The notes beneath the pieces are model-generated. The model did no database searches. It saw nothing but the letters and a program-made list of their open reading frames with translations, and was not told the origin of the DNA. The translations under genes and the position numbers were made by a program. DNA of 64,000 nucleotides from Daphnia pulex (Eukaryota; Arthropoda; Branchiopoda; Diplostraca; Daphniidae): NCBI RefSeq assembly GCF_021134715.1, contig NC_060026.1:3906001-3970000 (forward strand). Direction: 5' to 3'. Below are positions 1 through 11,500 of this stretch, in pieces (the stretch's first letter is position 1; each line of letters opens with the position of its first letter).

Positions 1-1610
1 TTAGGGGGGATAGTTCTCTACGTATATTCGCCCAAGGATATTTAGTATACACGAGAAAAACCACGCCCTCCGCCTATTAGTGATGGCTCCCAGGAACAGT
101 AACAACTGGACCCACAGCAAATGTCGACCATATTTTTCGAATTATTCACGATCTGTCGTCTGCGCGTATGGCGATGATGGCGTGTCCAATTACTGCCGAC
201 ATGTCGCAGACAAACACAAGGCTTGAACGCAGCATCATCTTTTAATATAACATCCAACCCCACCCGCCCTATTTCAAATTAAAAATTATAAAAACCAGAA
301 GCGGATGACATAGAGACTATATTATCTATAGTTTGACTATTTGCCATCAGATTGTCTATTGTCGTCGAGACGTCGTTAGTCGTGAATTAAAATCAAATAA
401 TAATAGACTTCTCGGAATAACGACTGCTGGGGTGTCTCGCATTGGAATTTGCCTCTTGCGCGCTAACTTAACGGTGGGATTCCTTATTTCTCCGGCCAGG
501 GAATTTGGGCTCCTGCTATGATGGCCGTCAGCAGTTTGAATTCTGTATTTTTTTTCTGGTTCTATATGTGTATAATAACCAGTCTCGATTGCTGGTTGGC
601 CGCGGACGCGGAAAACGGACGAATTGAAACACACGCAACTAAAAGACGACAAAAAGAGATTAGATAATATTTGATATGAACGCGCGGTCGGGCGCTCTCT
701 TTTGTTTCGCATCGATGCTATCTCTCGTGATAACCCTTTTTTTGTGTGTGTGTCTACGTTCCATTTAGAAATGTAGACGCTGCTGCTGTGCTTTCTGCTT
801 GGCTGTATTACGCCGTCGTCTATTATTCTGCCATCAAATCATTTTCTTGTTGCTGATCTATCGTTTCACCCGAGAGGTCCTTTGACGTTTTCTCCGGCAA
901 ACATAACACAACAGCCCATCATCCATCAGCATGTGTATAGAGCCCCGAATATCTCTTCTTCTAATGTTCTTCTTCCGACGTCACGCGAAACTCCCCGCAG
1001 AGCGTCGTTGATGACGTGATGTCGGTTTTGCATGTCGGACGGACGTTTTCCCAAACAATTTCTCGGCCGCTATATATACACAAAGCAGCGCCTATGTCTA
1101 TACACATACAAACAGAGATTCTATATGTACGGATTCTATATGTACGAACGGCTGTGCGCGGTTCTTCCATCACACAGTTTCTTTCTCCCTATTTTTTTCT
1201 TTCTTTTTCGGTAGGCGGCCGTGCCGTAAATCAACGGCTCAAACAATTCATTGGAGCGCGCAGGTAAAAGGTAATAATATAACAATTTCACATGACAAGT
1301 TCATCATCGTTTCGGGCCAGGCAAATGCCGCCGCCGCTGCCGCTCTCCTGCGTCTTCTGTTAGTTCCGTAATAATAATATAATTTTTATGCAATACATTT
1401 ATTCCCTTTCGACTTATTATTATTTTTGTGTGTGTGTTTTATTAATTTTAATTTATACGGCCTCTTTGATGGGGAAAGTCAACGAGCGGTCGGCGCTTCC
1501 TGTATAACTATATTATTTATACAGTTTTATTATATACGAAAAAGAAGATATAGGCGGTAAAGTAATATCAAAGTCTAGGACAGCCACCCCGTGGTGGGCG
1601 GCGCGGATTT
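1..1610. other. Gene-free stretch
   Basis: No exon, RNA gene or conserved protein is recognisable on either strand. The open frames here are short, overlap on both strands and have no family resemblance. A two-copy 15-base tandem repeat (ATTCTATATGTACGG/A) lies at 1118-1147, and a TATA-like CTATATATAC sits near 1070. Probably intergenic or intronic. Confidence 0.5.
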
Positions 1611-2064
1611 TACACTGTTAAAAAAGGTCTCGTTTATGGGTAAATACATATTACCGAAAATTGTTACTATGTATCGAAAATCGGTAGGTTCTCCGTTTCG
1701 GTAGTTATAACCTTCGATTTTCAATAGCACGTCTCGACCAAAAATGTACATTCTCAATTTTTGTTTCCTACTTTTTCCCTTCCTTTTGTCTAGTTAAAAA
1801 AACAGCCTAAAATGTATCAAAAAGGTACTGTTCCCTATAACATATTGAAATGGCACAGCGGATCAGCATCCGACTGTGATGTCGGAGATCCGAGTTCAAT
1901 TCCTACCGAAGTCTAATCTTTTATATGAGAATGGACGATTATTACTCTCGATTTCCGAGACGGAAAACACGTCTCGGTTATCGTAGATTATAATATACGT
2001 TTCTAGTTGCCCGGTTTCCGAGGACTGTATGTCTCGAAAAACGTGAGGTATTATTAACAGTGTA
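1611..2064. mobile_element. MITE with TA-flanked inverted ends
   Basis: The left end TACACTGTTAA (1611-1621) is exactly repeated in reverse as TTAACAGTGTA (2054-2064). If the outer TA is the target duplication, the element is 1613-2062, about 450 bases, with ends beginning CACTGTTAA. This fits a Tc1/mariner-type MITE, but TA alone is weak evidence. The interior repeats GTCTCG/CGAGAC several times and contains a tRNA-like segment (separate entry). No coding capacity is seen. Superfamily is inference. Confidence 0.6.
1851..1903 (+). promoter_or_regulatory. tRNA-like segment with pol III A and B boxes (SINE head?)
   Basis: TGGCACAGCGG at 1851-1861 matches the A-box consensus and AGTTCAATTCC at 1893-1903 matches the B-box consensus, at tRNA-like spacing. 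Between them TCCGAC/GTCGGA (1869-1874/1881-1886) can pair as an anticodon-like stem. No acceptor or T stem pairs, so this is not a working tRNA. It looks like a tRNA-derived SINE head or a captured relic inside the MITE at 1611-2064. Confidence 0.5.
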
Positions 2065-4633
2065 ACTAAATTAACTGACGATGAGATGCCTATAGGCTAT
2101 ATTGAATGATATAACCTCAAAACTCAGAAGCATATTTTGGCGGGGTTTGGGCTCGGGTTTGGGTATATAGACAGACTTTCAATACGTAATACGCATCGCA
2201 CTAATATCCATTTAAAAATGTTTTCAAGACATTAATATATTAGTTAAAATCACAATAGGAATTATTGAGTATCAAAGTTATACCCCGTTTTGAGACGACT
2301 TGCAAAATAAAAGTTATATCTATTCTACTAGGATCCGCTTTCATTCATCCAAGTCCCGGCTATACAGCGTCACTACCCCGTCGTCGGGACTAGGATATTT
2401 TGATTTTGTATGATGACAATATGACAGTGTGATGGAGTTGCAATTATCCATCTTTTTAATTCTATATTTCAATCAAATCCCTATAAGAAAAAAATTACAA
2501 CAAAAAATAATTTCCCCTGAAATTCAGATAGGGCGTATTTGTGGCCGGTAATGATAGAGTTATTGCAATGCTGACCTCCCAAGATGGAACGAATCGTCCT
2601 CCTCTTTCAAATAAAATAACAGAGAGCCATCGTATAGTCCCATAATGTATACATAACGTTTATCGGTGGCTTAGCTATATATAAAAACGTATGGCCGTAT
2701 GTAAAGAACAGCACGGAAATAACGACCACAATATAATATCATAAGCTGGAAAATAATAGAATCGGAAAATCCCCCCTGCATCCCAAATAAGAAAAACGAA
2801 ACGGTGAACTGCCGAGTCTGAGCGCATAGATATTGCTGGCCGCTCTATAAGGCGCAGCAGCAGAAGACTCGCAAAGTTACGACTCTGGGTGATGAATATA
2901 ATACACTAACTTGCTGCTCCTGCTGCCGTCTGTTCTTTTCTTTCGTCCCTTTTACGAGTCAGAGTTATTGTCGCAGTTGATGTGGGCTGCGCTTTGCTGG
3001 CGCAATTTAGTGGCTCCCTCCTCGTAACAATAAAAACAAAACGTTATAGTTATAGCACTGTCGTATAATACACAGATTGACCGGCCCCCAATTTTTTTTT
3101 ATTGTTTGGGTAAAATAAAGAAATGAAATGCTCTTCTCAAATTGTAATTGACCAATTGTTTCGAAATTGGCCTCACTGTTTTTTTGTTTTTTTTTATTTC
3201 TCCTCGATCCTTCAAATAATTATTTTTTATTTTTTTTAATTAGCGCTTTTTTTCAAATTCCATTTTATTATGTATATGACGTAATGGGCTCTGGTGCGCT
3301 GAGCCCGTGCGGCCGGTTCTATGGGTTATTATTATTATTTTTTTTTTGTTAATCCGCTCCAGTTAACGAGGCGACATTATATAACTAACTGCTATGTATT
3401 AGGCCAACAGCGATAAACCAAAATGCTACCCGGCCGTCATGAGCCCCGCGCTCGAGCCGACGATAACAATTCATTAATATTCTGCTGCCCATTGAAATGT
3501 TATTTTTCTTCTTTTTTTTTCTCCTAGACACGATTCATTATATGCCGAAGCGCATATTATTTTTATTTTTCCTTATTTTTTTATTGCTCGAGGAAAAATC
3601 TGCTGTCGTAATCACATTTCCAACTGCGCATGCGCAGCGACGCATCGATACCAGCGATTGGCCGGAAATAAATATGGCAAACATAAAAGTGTTGATTGAA
3701 TAACAGAAAGCTATAGCCCATAGTAACTTTATATATGACTCATCATATTCAGTCATCTATGCCAATGTCACCATTAAAAGATTTGCGCATGATTGTGTCT
3801 GGCTCAACTTCGACTCGCAAATGGACCAAGCGAGTCGCAACAATGTCGACATTTCCCACGACCCCCTTTGCTTGTTCATTTCCCATCGTCTCTGTTTTAC
3901 ACTTCCCTTTTCCTGAATATATGCGCATGTCCCATATAATACGGATGATTGTGGATAATGCGCAAATGGACCTTTTGACCTGGAGTCAATTACTATTTGA
4001 AACGGAGAGAGCGAGCAAAACAAAAGGGAAATCTCATCGCGGATAAAAAAAAAAGTTGATGACGTGCAAACTGCGCCACAATTCGGCACGTGGACTGAAA
4101 AGGTCCCATAGCGTTTAGCTAGGATTAATAAGGATGCGCATGGAGAGGGCCATGTTGTGTCTAGTAATCTTGGAGTCTTATCCTGGTCGGCCGTGTGCTC
4201 AGTCGAGCTCAAACTGCTCCTCCACGTTCAATGCAGCACCAAAGTTGCAATAAAAGGTCATCGATATTCATCACGTCATCGATGAAAGGCCCTACAATCT
4301 GCACCGGGGTGGGAAATATCAAAAGAGAAAAAGTCAAGTCAAAAGAATATTTATTTAGGAAGGTGATGCAGAAATGAAAAAAGGGGGGAGAGACGGACGG
4401 ACGAGAAGGGATAGGTCACGCGGCCCCCATCCAGTCGACGAAGCACGGAGGGCGCTAAACGGCCGTTTATCGTCGCAATTTCGGCTCATTAAACCCCGCT
4501 GACTGGCTGGTGTGTGTGTGTTTGGGAGGGGAGGAGGATGCCACACGTCCACCACCGTCAAGCCCCATGTATCACGACCCACTTTGGGGAAATACTGTAC
4601 ACAGTTTCTTCTCTTGAATAATAATAATAACAA
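2065..4633. other. Gene-free stretch, T-rich
   Basis: No gene, RNA or repeat family recognised. T-rich low-complexity runs occur at about 3090-3350 and 3500-3590. Open frames at 3735-4212 overlap on opposite strands and resemble nothing. The last bases (4626-4633, AATAACAA) are the left target duplication of the next element. Confidence 0.5.
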
Positions 4634-4684
4634 CGAGGGGTAGTCGACTCATGATTTGGGTGTACGAATATTTAAATATAAATA

Positions 4685-4850
4685 TATTTTTTCTTATTTT
4701 TTCATATTTTTTATTTTTTCATATTTTTTTCAAATTTTTTCATATTTTTCATATTTTTTCGTATTTTCCCATATTTTTCAGTATTTTCCATATTTTTTCA
4801 TATTTTTTCATATTTTCCCATATTTTTCCTTATATTTTACTATTTTGTGC
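4685..4850 (+). repeat. CATATTTTTT low-complexity tandem tract
   Basis: Around fifteen degenerate copies of a 10-11 base unit (CATATTTTTT, occasionally CGTATTTTC) follow one another. A shorter tract of the same kind occurs at 5592-5663 near the opposite end of the same transposon, so the tracts are subterminal structure of the element. Confidence 0.75.
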
Positions 4851-5236
4851 TAGAAAAGCAAGAAAACTAGCTGCAGCCACCATATTTAACTCATTTATCT
4901 GAGTAGAATGGATTGAAATAGGGAAATGTAAAAAATTTACAGCGTTCCCAAAATTGGGAAATTTCAGAATGTACTATGATTGAGGTTTTATTGCCAAATA
5001 AACATGTCAGTTGCATGACTGATGTTGTTATTAGGTAAAAACTGTCAATTTCAAGTTGTAATAGTCTATATATAGCCTGTAAATACTGTTTTTTTTTTTA
5101 ATTTTCACCGCTGTCACTTTTTTTCCAGATTTTGTAAAAATCTTATTCTTTCAAAATAATTTCAAATGGTATCGATTTTAAAGTAAAAACGATATTTTCG
5201 TATAGCTAATAGCTATCGTTTCCCAGAAAATTCCTA

Positions 5237-5511
5237 TAGGGCTGTTCGAAATATTTTTTCACATTTCGCGGCATCCATCGCGGCAACGCAGCAGTCGTTG
5301 GAAGTTTTTAGCTAGAGAGCCTCAGGCATTGCACCCCGCTTTGTCTGACCCATCCGATCCGACCACCCCACCTCACCCCCAGCCCAAAACCCACCCAGAC
5401 AAAGGGAGGCACAATGCAGATGCCTTAGGCTCTCCAGCAGATGAAAACTTCCAACGACTGCTGCGTTGCCGCGATGGATACAAATGTGAAAAAACATGTC
5501 GAACATCCCTA
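5237..5511. mobile_element. Nested long-hairpin (foldback) MITE
   Basis: TAGGGCTGTTCGAA at 5237 matches the reverse of the right end near 5498-5511, and the similarity continues inward for about 90-110 bases per arm. It includes AACGCAGCAGTCGTTGGAAG at 5285 against its complement near 5449-5468. The loop around 5350-5395 is C-rich. The whole would fold into one long hairpin. It lies inside the 4634-5711 transposon, so it inserted later or is part of that element's own structure. I find no clear target duplication. Confidence 0.65.
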
Positions 5512-6688
5512 TCTCATGTGATCTGATTTCTGTTTGCGCGGATATATGATGATTTCGTGGGATCTAGCTATATTAAGTTTGGAAATTATGTGTTTTTTAT
5601 TTTTATATTTTTTATATTTTTTCGTATTTTTCGTATTTTTTCGTATTTTTTCATATTTTTCATTAAAAATATGGGGGTGTACGAATATTTTTTCGAGTCG
5701 ACTACCCCTCGAATAACAAACTCTCTTTCAGTGATTTCTCTCTAACGCTCGTCGGCTTGTATACACACAAGAGCGTGCAGCATCTTTTTTTCTTATCCCT
5801 TTTCAAATTTCCCCGCGTATACATACACACACACACGACCCGCGTTCTTGTGTGTAGCTATTGTGCCTCGCGCCTAGCGTCGCCAGTTTCCCTCCGGGAC
5901 TTTTGGGGTTTAACTAAAATGAGGGAGTGTGCATAATAAATTTTTGGGGGTTCGGAGAAAGGTTATATATAGGTTAAGTATTTTTTCGCGCAATGTAGGG
6001 TGATTGCTCGGCGCTTATTATAAACATCATTTTGGGGTGTAACTGTAATCCAGGAGCACGCCTAACTTTTTTTTTTCGGTTACCTTTTGACCATTTTCAA
6101 AACTTGTATCATTTGGATCCCTATCATGTTGGAATTGAAGACATTGAATGCAACTTTAAAGCCGGACTATCTAGGCAACACATTTTGTTTTATAATGAAG
6201 AGAGGGCAGAATTTTCTTCAACTCACTTATAGATTAGCGAAGTGTGATTTATGGATCAACTTAGTTGAGTAGCCTAGTGAATTTCTTACGAAGCATTCTA
6301 AGTAAATTTATGCAACCAACTCCGCGGATCTACTCAGCGGATTATCCTCCACGGATAACCAATTCCATTCGTCATCATTTTTCTAAAATCATTTCTCATG
6401 ACCGAAATGTTAAGCTCTATGTACCGCTTTTCTATTCGAAACTCGGTGTCGTTGGATAGCTGTCACAAGCAGGGGTATGGAGAGAAATCGAACAAAGGTT
6501 TTATATAGCAAACCGCAATTGGTTGTATTGAATTCCAACTCGTAACACGTAGTTATACAATGCCAAGAATGAGGGTAGTAAAGCCATTATTTTAAGACAA
6601 TAAGACTAGTTTTATCATATGAATACTCTCATTCCAGTTCACAAAAACGCTGAAATAAGAACAATTGAGAGAAACTGAGTTTGTGTTG

Positions 6689-8493
6689 CGGTAGACGACG
6701 TCAAACAAAAGGACGGAGAAGAAGAACGGATGGGTGCTGAGTCCGAGGAAGCAAAAGATGAGGTAAACGACGTGGTAGACAATCTCCGTGTCCGTGCAGA
6801 TTTGTCTGACGCTCCGCTGGAATGTCCCGGCGTTGCCCATGATGCTCAGCAGATGGACGCCCTTCAACACTACCGCGGCGGTGCCAAGGAGCATCAGTGT
6901 GGGTTGAGGGCCGGCTGAGCAAATAAGCCGGAGGATGACTGTCATGACGAGAGTCCTGATACCCGACGGTTTGGGTAACGTGATGGCCACAGCGGCGGAT
7001 AGGAGCATGACGGCCCAGATGAGACCTGAATTAATAAACAAAAAAGATCGTTGAAAAGATGGAAATGGGAGTCACTGTTTAAAGGTGTGCAGACCTGAGA
7101 GGTGAGTGCGAGGATCAGGAGCCGGTCCGTCAGTGTCAAACGGGTAAAAGAAGGCGACAATCAAGTTGATAATGACGGCCAAATTGAAGAGGATTTGACT
7201 CCAGATGGACATGTGCGAGCTGACCCAAAAGAGGAACGGCTGTCCGCGCAATTTCTTCTGCCATTTCATCTCGTCAAACATGTCGTCGACTCCTTCGAAG
7301 AAGGCGGCCACTTTCGATCCCTGGTCGTCGCGCTCCGCCGTGTGGAAGACGCGCACTTTCGTGTCGTTGGTCAAATACTCGCACATTTCCGGAATGGGGA
7401 AGACAATCTGCTCCATCGTCCGGTCGTGACGGACAATTTCGATTTGCGCCGTGTGATTGGCGTAGCACTGCAGGGCCGCATCACCGCTAACTCCGTCCAC
7501 TGGCGGCGGTTTCATCAGGGCGGCCAATTCTTTGTTGTGCTGCGCCAATTGGTGGCACAAAATGTAAATGTTCTGGCCGACTTCTTTGGGACTGGCCGCC
7601 TCTTCTCCACCGACCAACTTTTGGTGATAGGCTTTGCAGGCAACGTCCACCAATTGGCGAGGATTCATGTTGTACAGGATCCTTTCCGCGTTCTCGCTTT
7701 CGCCACGACTCTCCATGACGGCCAGCAACAACTTGGAGGCGTTGTTTTTCAACTCTAAAACAAGATCCATTCTCCGTTGTCCTAAATAATTGATACAATA
7801 ATTATTAGAATCAAATGGAATGAAAGGAAATTGTTACCTAATGGATTGATGTCGGTAAGAAGAAGAGCCTTGATGATGTCCAGTCCATTCGACTCGTGAG
7901 TGGCGATGCAGTTTTGGTTTTCGTGACAAGGTCCTTGGCACTATTCCGTCAATGTTTCCAGGGTTTGGTTGATGAGGGTGACGTTGTGCTCATTAATGTA
8001 GAGGCCGAGCAGACCCAGTTCGCCCGTCGTCGATCCGCAAATGCAGTCGATGAACATGAGTGTCTCTGACACTAAATTGTAACTGTTTTTGTTGGACTGG
8101 GCCCGCAAAAAGTTCTGCAGGTCTCGATTGTGATTCTCACACAGCAACTGCAGGAAGCGGAAGACGGGCAGCATTACCAGAACCTTGGCCGAAAACTTGG
8201 ACTCCATGTCCGAATCAGTTGCCGTAGTTAACTATAAGGGCGAATTACATTTATTTTTGTAAGAATTTTAATAAAATCACGAATTCAAGTTTTGTTGTAC
8301 CGATTTGGGTTGTTGTTGTTGTCTCACCAAGTCCTCCAGCGTCGAGTTGACACTACTCAACGTCGTTGTAGTCGAATCATCCAACCTGGAGCTGTTCCTC
8401 GAGTCACTGTAAGGATCCATGCGCTCCCCTACAGTGACGTTACCGTTTGATGCTCTTGTGGACATCATGCGTTGATGTCGAGAGTGAGTCAGC
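6689..8493 (-). pseudogene. Itpr: Inositol 1,4,5-trisphosphate receptor fragment (copy 1)
   Basis: Minus-strand exons encode the C-terminal part of an IP3 receptor, the endoplasmic-reticulum calcium-release channel. They lie at about 8277-8493, 7838-8231, 7094-7781 and 6689-7025. The order is a linker (SSRLDDSTTTTLSS), the region [20 protein letters not shown], then [20 protein letters not shown], then the first membrane segment [19 protein letters not shown], and TM2-TM4 segments. Introns with GT-AG borders are retained, so this arose by DNA duplication, not retroposition. An in-frame TAG after TLETLTE (7938-7940) breaks the frame. Ligand-binding core, pore and tail are missing. The 5' joint to Hsp90 is at about 8493 and the 3' joint to the Hsp90 3' UTR at about 6689. 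Not a working gene. Confidence 0.85.
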
Positions 8494-8705
8494 ATTCTTG
8501 TTGAGGACAATCTTGATTTTAAGATCCTTACCTCTGTCCAACTTGCTTGGGTCAGTCAGGGATTCATAACGGATCTTGTCTAGGGCATTTGAGGAGTTGG
8601 AGATCGACTATAGAAGGTGTTGATAATCAAGCTCATAAGCTGAGCAATCTTGGCCTGGAATGTGAAAGTCTCAGCTTCGTCTTCCATTTGAACTTCTCCA
8701 GGCAT
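8494..8705 (-). pseudogene. Hsp90: Hsp90 N-terminal remnant (copy 1)
   Basis: The minus strand reads the start of cytosolic Hsp90. MPGEVQME near 8705 is preceded by a TTTTTAG acceptor, as expected if a 5'-UTR intron precedes the start codon. A region close to SLIINTF and a segment KIRYESLTD follow, ending at KIVLNKN before the switch to IP3-receptor sequence. The ATPase-domain stretch after NTF is deleted and the frame is disturbed. Copy 2 (56041-56625) preserves more of the same exons. Confidence 0.75.
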
Positions 8706-9470
8706 CTAAAAAGGAAAAAGAAATATTTCAGTAAGAAATGTTTGTCAATTGTTGTAGATCACACTCAAAAATTGAAATTCTACATATCTATATGGACTTG
8801 AGGCATACCAAAAAATGTGTAAATAACCAATTTGTTTGTCTAAACACATAGGAAAACTTGCTTTGCTTTAGAAGATATGTTGTTGTTATTTTATTATTTT
8901 AATTGTTTTATTTTATTTTATTGTTATTTTTTATTTTAAGTTTAAGTTTAATAACATTCAAACCATGTTCAAACGTAAACAAACAAACCGGACGCTTTTT
9001 TTGGATCTACATGTATGTATAAGGCCGCCGGACAGTCGTTAAACTTAAAACTACTACCGAACTCACTTCTAGTAGGCCTGGAAACTAGCTTCTTGGGTTG
9101 ACGCGCTTCAAGCCGGGAAAATGAGCCCCAATGTGGCGCATCTAGCGGCATAAAATAAAGATTAGTGCGTCTTTGGCGGGAATAGCGGTGGCCATCGAAA
9201 GCTAGTGGCGCGTTTTTGGCGACTGCGATTTTACAGGGAAAACGCTGTGTAAAAACACAGATACCCCTGGAAATTACATCTATCTGAAAGAGATTTCTGC
9301 GAGCAATCTATGTCTATAAAAAGTGAAGGCATTTTGCGTAACATTTCCGTACGTTTCGTGTTGAAGAATACAACCTTTTTTCGTACGTTTGAATAGCGAT
9401 TTGTATCGTAGCGGTGGCGTGTCGAAACTGAGCCTCGTTCGACTGTGACTAGAATCCCTACGGGAAATTA

Positions 9471-11500
9471 TTCGCTGTTGCTATAGCGCTAGCGGGCTGG
9501 CCCCTTTCGTCGTCGGCTCCATCATCATCACTGGTCATCCTTTTGCCTGCCATATAAATATCGTATAAATACATCAGGTCGGCGCTTAAGCACACACACA
9601 TCAGACGCACAGCCCCATGCATTTAGATTTATATATATCATCATATAGGCTACAAAACACCAAAGCGGCCTATACATGTCCTTGCGGTTTCCTGTGTAAT
9701 CCTCGTCCCCAGCAACTTATTCTCTCAATAGATTCCATCTTTCTTTCTATCCTCCACACTGACGCGGGATATTATATATTTCTGTATATGATGGTGGGGC
9801 CTCATTCAATAATCAACGACGGTCGGCCGACCGACAGACCGACGTCTTTTGTTGTTCCCTGGCGTTTTGATTAAAAGTCAATCCTCTGCTGCTGTACTCG
9901 GCGCGGTGATGAGAGGCGAAAACACCTCCGGTTCGTGATAAACAAGGACGACGCCTTTTGCACCATATTTACCACAGTCCACACCCTATATACTTTGATC
10001 CTTTGTGTGTTGGTAGATGCAAATAAACAAATTCACACCATCGCGCGTATTAATATACGAAGCTACATAAGCAAACGTAATGACAGCTCATTTTCTAAAG
10101 CTGTCAACTCAAAATCATGGATAAGGACCCCTAGGCGTTCAATTTTTGATATGAACCAATATCCTGTTGTGGGTTTATATACTACGACGTCGGTATTGAC
10201 TTGACAACCTGCGCTTTATATTACTTGCGCTTATATTAGCGGGGGGTTTATTAGCTTTTAAATTTTGCCGCTCACGCACGGGAGCTATATACGACCCATA
10301 GCCTATTCTTGATTGTTTTCAAAGTTGATGTTCAAGTCGATTTATTAAATCTCCTGGAAATTGAATAATAATCGTAAAAAAAAAAGCAAAATAAAAAAAG
10401 GAAGAAAAGTGAAAGACATGCGCGTTATTATTTGGTTCTTATCAAAAGGATTTTTCTTATATCCCCTCTTATATTAGATGGAAAGATTTCTTCAATAACA
10501 TCATCGTGCAAGCGCTGTATTATCCCGTCTCTTTTTTCTTTCGGTCGCCTTATTCTTTTTGCCGTTGGCGTCGACGCTCACGACGCTGAGCACGTCATTG
10601 CTTCGCGACTGCACCCAAGGAGTGTAAGGAGAGGATGGGGATGGGGTAGATTAAGCGATTAGATTGGATCTCGGGCCGGGGCGCTGGTTATATAGGACTC
10701 GAAAAAGGAGCGCGCGATTGGCCGTCGTCATGACAACACAAGTCGAGGTTTCTTCTTCTTCTTCCTTCCTTCCTTCCGTTTTCTTTTTCTTCCGCTTTCT
10801 CGTCTTTTTTTTTATTTATTTTTTTCCAAATCAGATGTTACAGGGCGGGAGAAGAAGGCAGATATATAGAGGGGGTGTATCGGGACTATATACACATAGC
10901 GCGTGAGAGTGTTGGCAGCAGGGAGGGGCCGGCATATAATAGAGGCGAAATTCACACAGCTCGACATCCGCTCCACTGATATATAGGGCCCCATATTCGT
11001 TTAGATGTGTACAACCAGACACATCCCCTCTTCTCTCTTCTTCTTCATATTCCCATCAACCCACCCCACCGACGCTATTATATAACCACCACCATAGAGA
11101 GAGCGGCCTATATATAAACACCGCAAGAACAGCTATCCTACACACGGCCATAATAGAGAGAAAGATGCTGCCCTTTTCCCTCTTGATCTAAGCAATAGAA
11201 AAGTGTGTGTGATGGGGAACTGTAGGGAGCTGGGAGAGGAGGTTATAAAGCTCTTTGATGTTATTAACACATACACAGGAGCGGCATCAGGGCAAAGCAA
11301 TTCAAAATGGCTGCTGCTGCTCGGCTCCTGCCGGGTCGTCGGTCTCGTGATATAGATATAATAGAATGGGTCCGTGATAAAAGGCGCTGCCCTGTTTGCT
11401 TTCATTAAAGGCCCATATCTCCGGCCCTGGTCTCCAGCGCAACTACACCAGAGGATATATTGAATAAACCAGCAGCAAGTAAGTAGAGAGAGAGAGGCAA
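9471..11500. other. Gene-free stretch
   Basis: No convincing gene. Small open frames (for example around 9617-9874 and 9935-10204) have no family resemblance, signal peptide or splice context. TTC-rich low-complexity DNA lies at 10750-10830. TATA-like motifs are frequent near 10850-11120 but without an adjoining coding exon. Confidence 0.45.

Larger units (their letters stand above)
4634..5711. mobile_element. Non-autonomous DNA transposon with 17-bp TIRs and 8-bp TSD
   Basis: The ends are perfect 17-base inverted repeats: CGAGGGGTAGTCGACTC at 4634-4650 and its complement at 5695-5711. The element is flanked by an exact 8-base direct repeat AATAACAA (4626-4633 and 5712-5719). That length of target duplication is typical of hAT and P-like transposons, though the terminal CGAGGGG is not the classic CAGGG of hAT. 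Inside both ends lies the motif GTGTACGAATATTT (near 4660 and 5678), followed or preceded by long runs of CATATTTTTT/CGTATTTTT. There is no transposase. A second, hairpin-like element is nested at 5237-5511. Confidence 0.85.
5862..9470 (-). repeat. Direct-repeat block, copy 1 (broken Hsp90 locus with IP3-receptor interior)
   Basis: This block is the paralogue of 53262-57327 in the same orientation. Both begin TTGTGCCTCGCGCCTAGCG and both end at CCCTACGGGAAATT, after which the sequences are unrelated. On the minus strand the order is Hsp90 5' region, Hsp90 N-terminal exons, IP3-receptor exons, then the Hsp90 3' untranslated region and downstream DNA. Unlike copy 2 it lacks the Hsp90 C-terminal coding piece, and it keeps IP3-receptor exons where copy 2 has Hsp90. 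An AT-rich stretch near 8880-8945 is also longer here. Confidence 0.85.

Noticed and set aside
1851-1925. Functional tRNA-His (GTG in the anticodon position)
   Set aside because: Only the A/B boxes and one stem fit; the acceptor and T stems do not pair.
3735-4212. Overlapping open frames on both strands
   Set aside because: No family resemblance, no splice or promoter context, and mutual overlap points to chance.
7102-7758. 218-codon plus-strand frame
   Set aside because: It is antisense to the IP3-receptor exon; the same occurs at 55158-55664.
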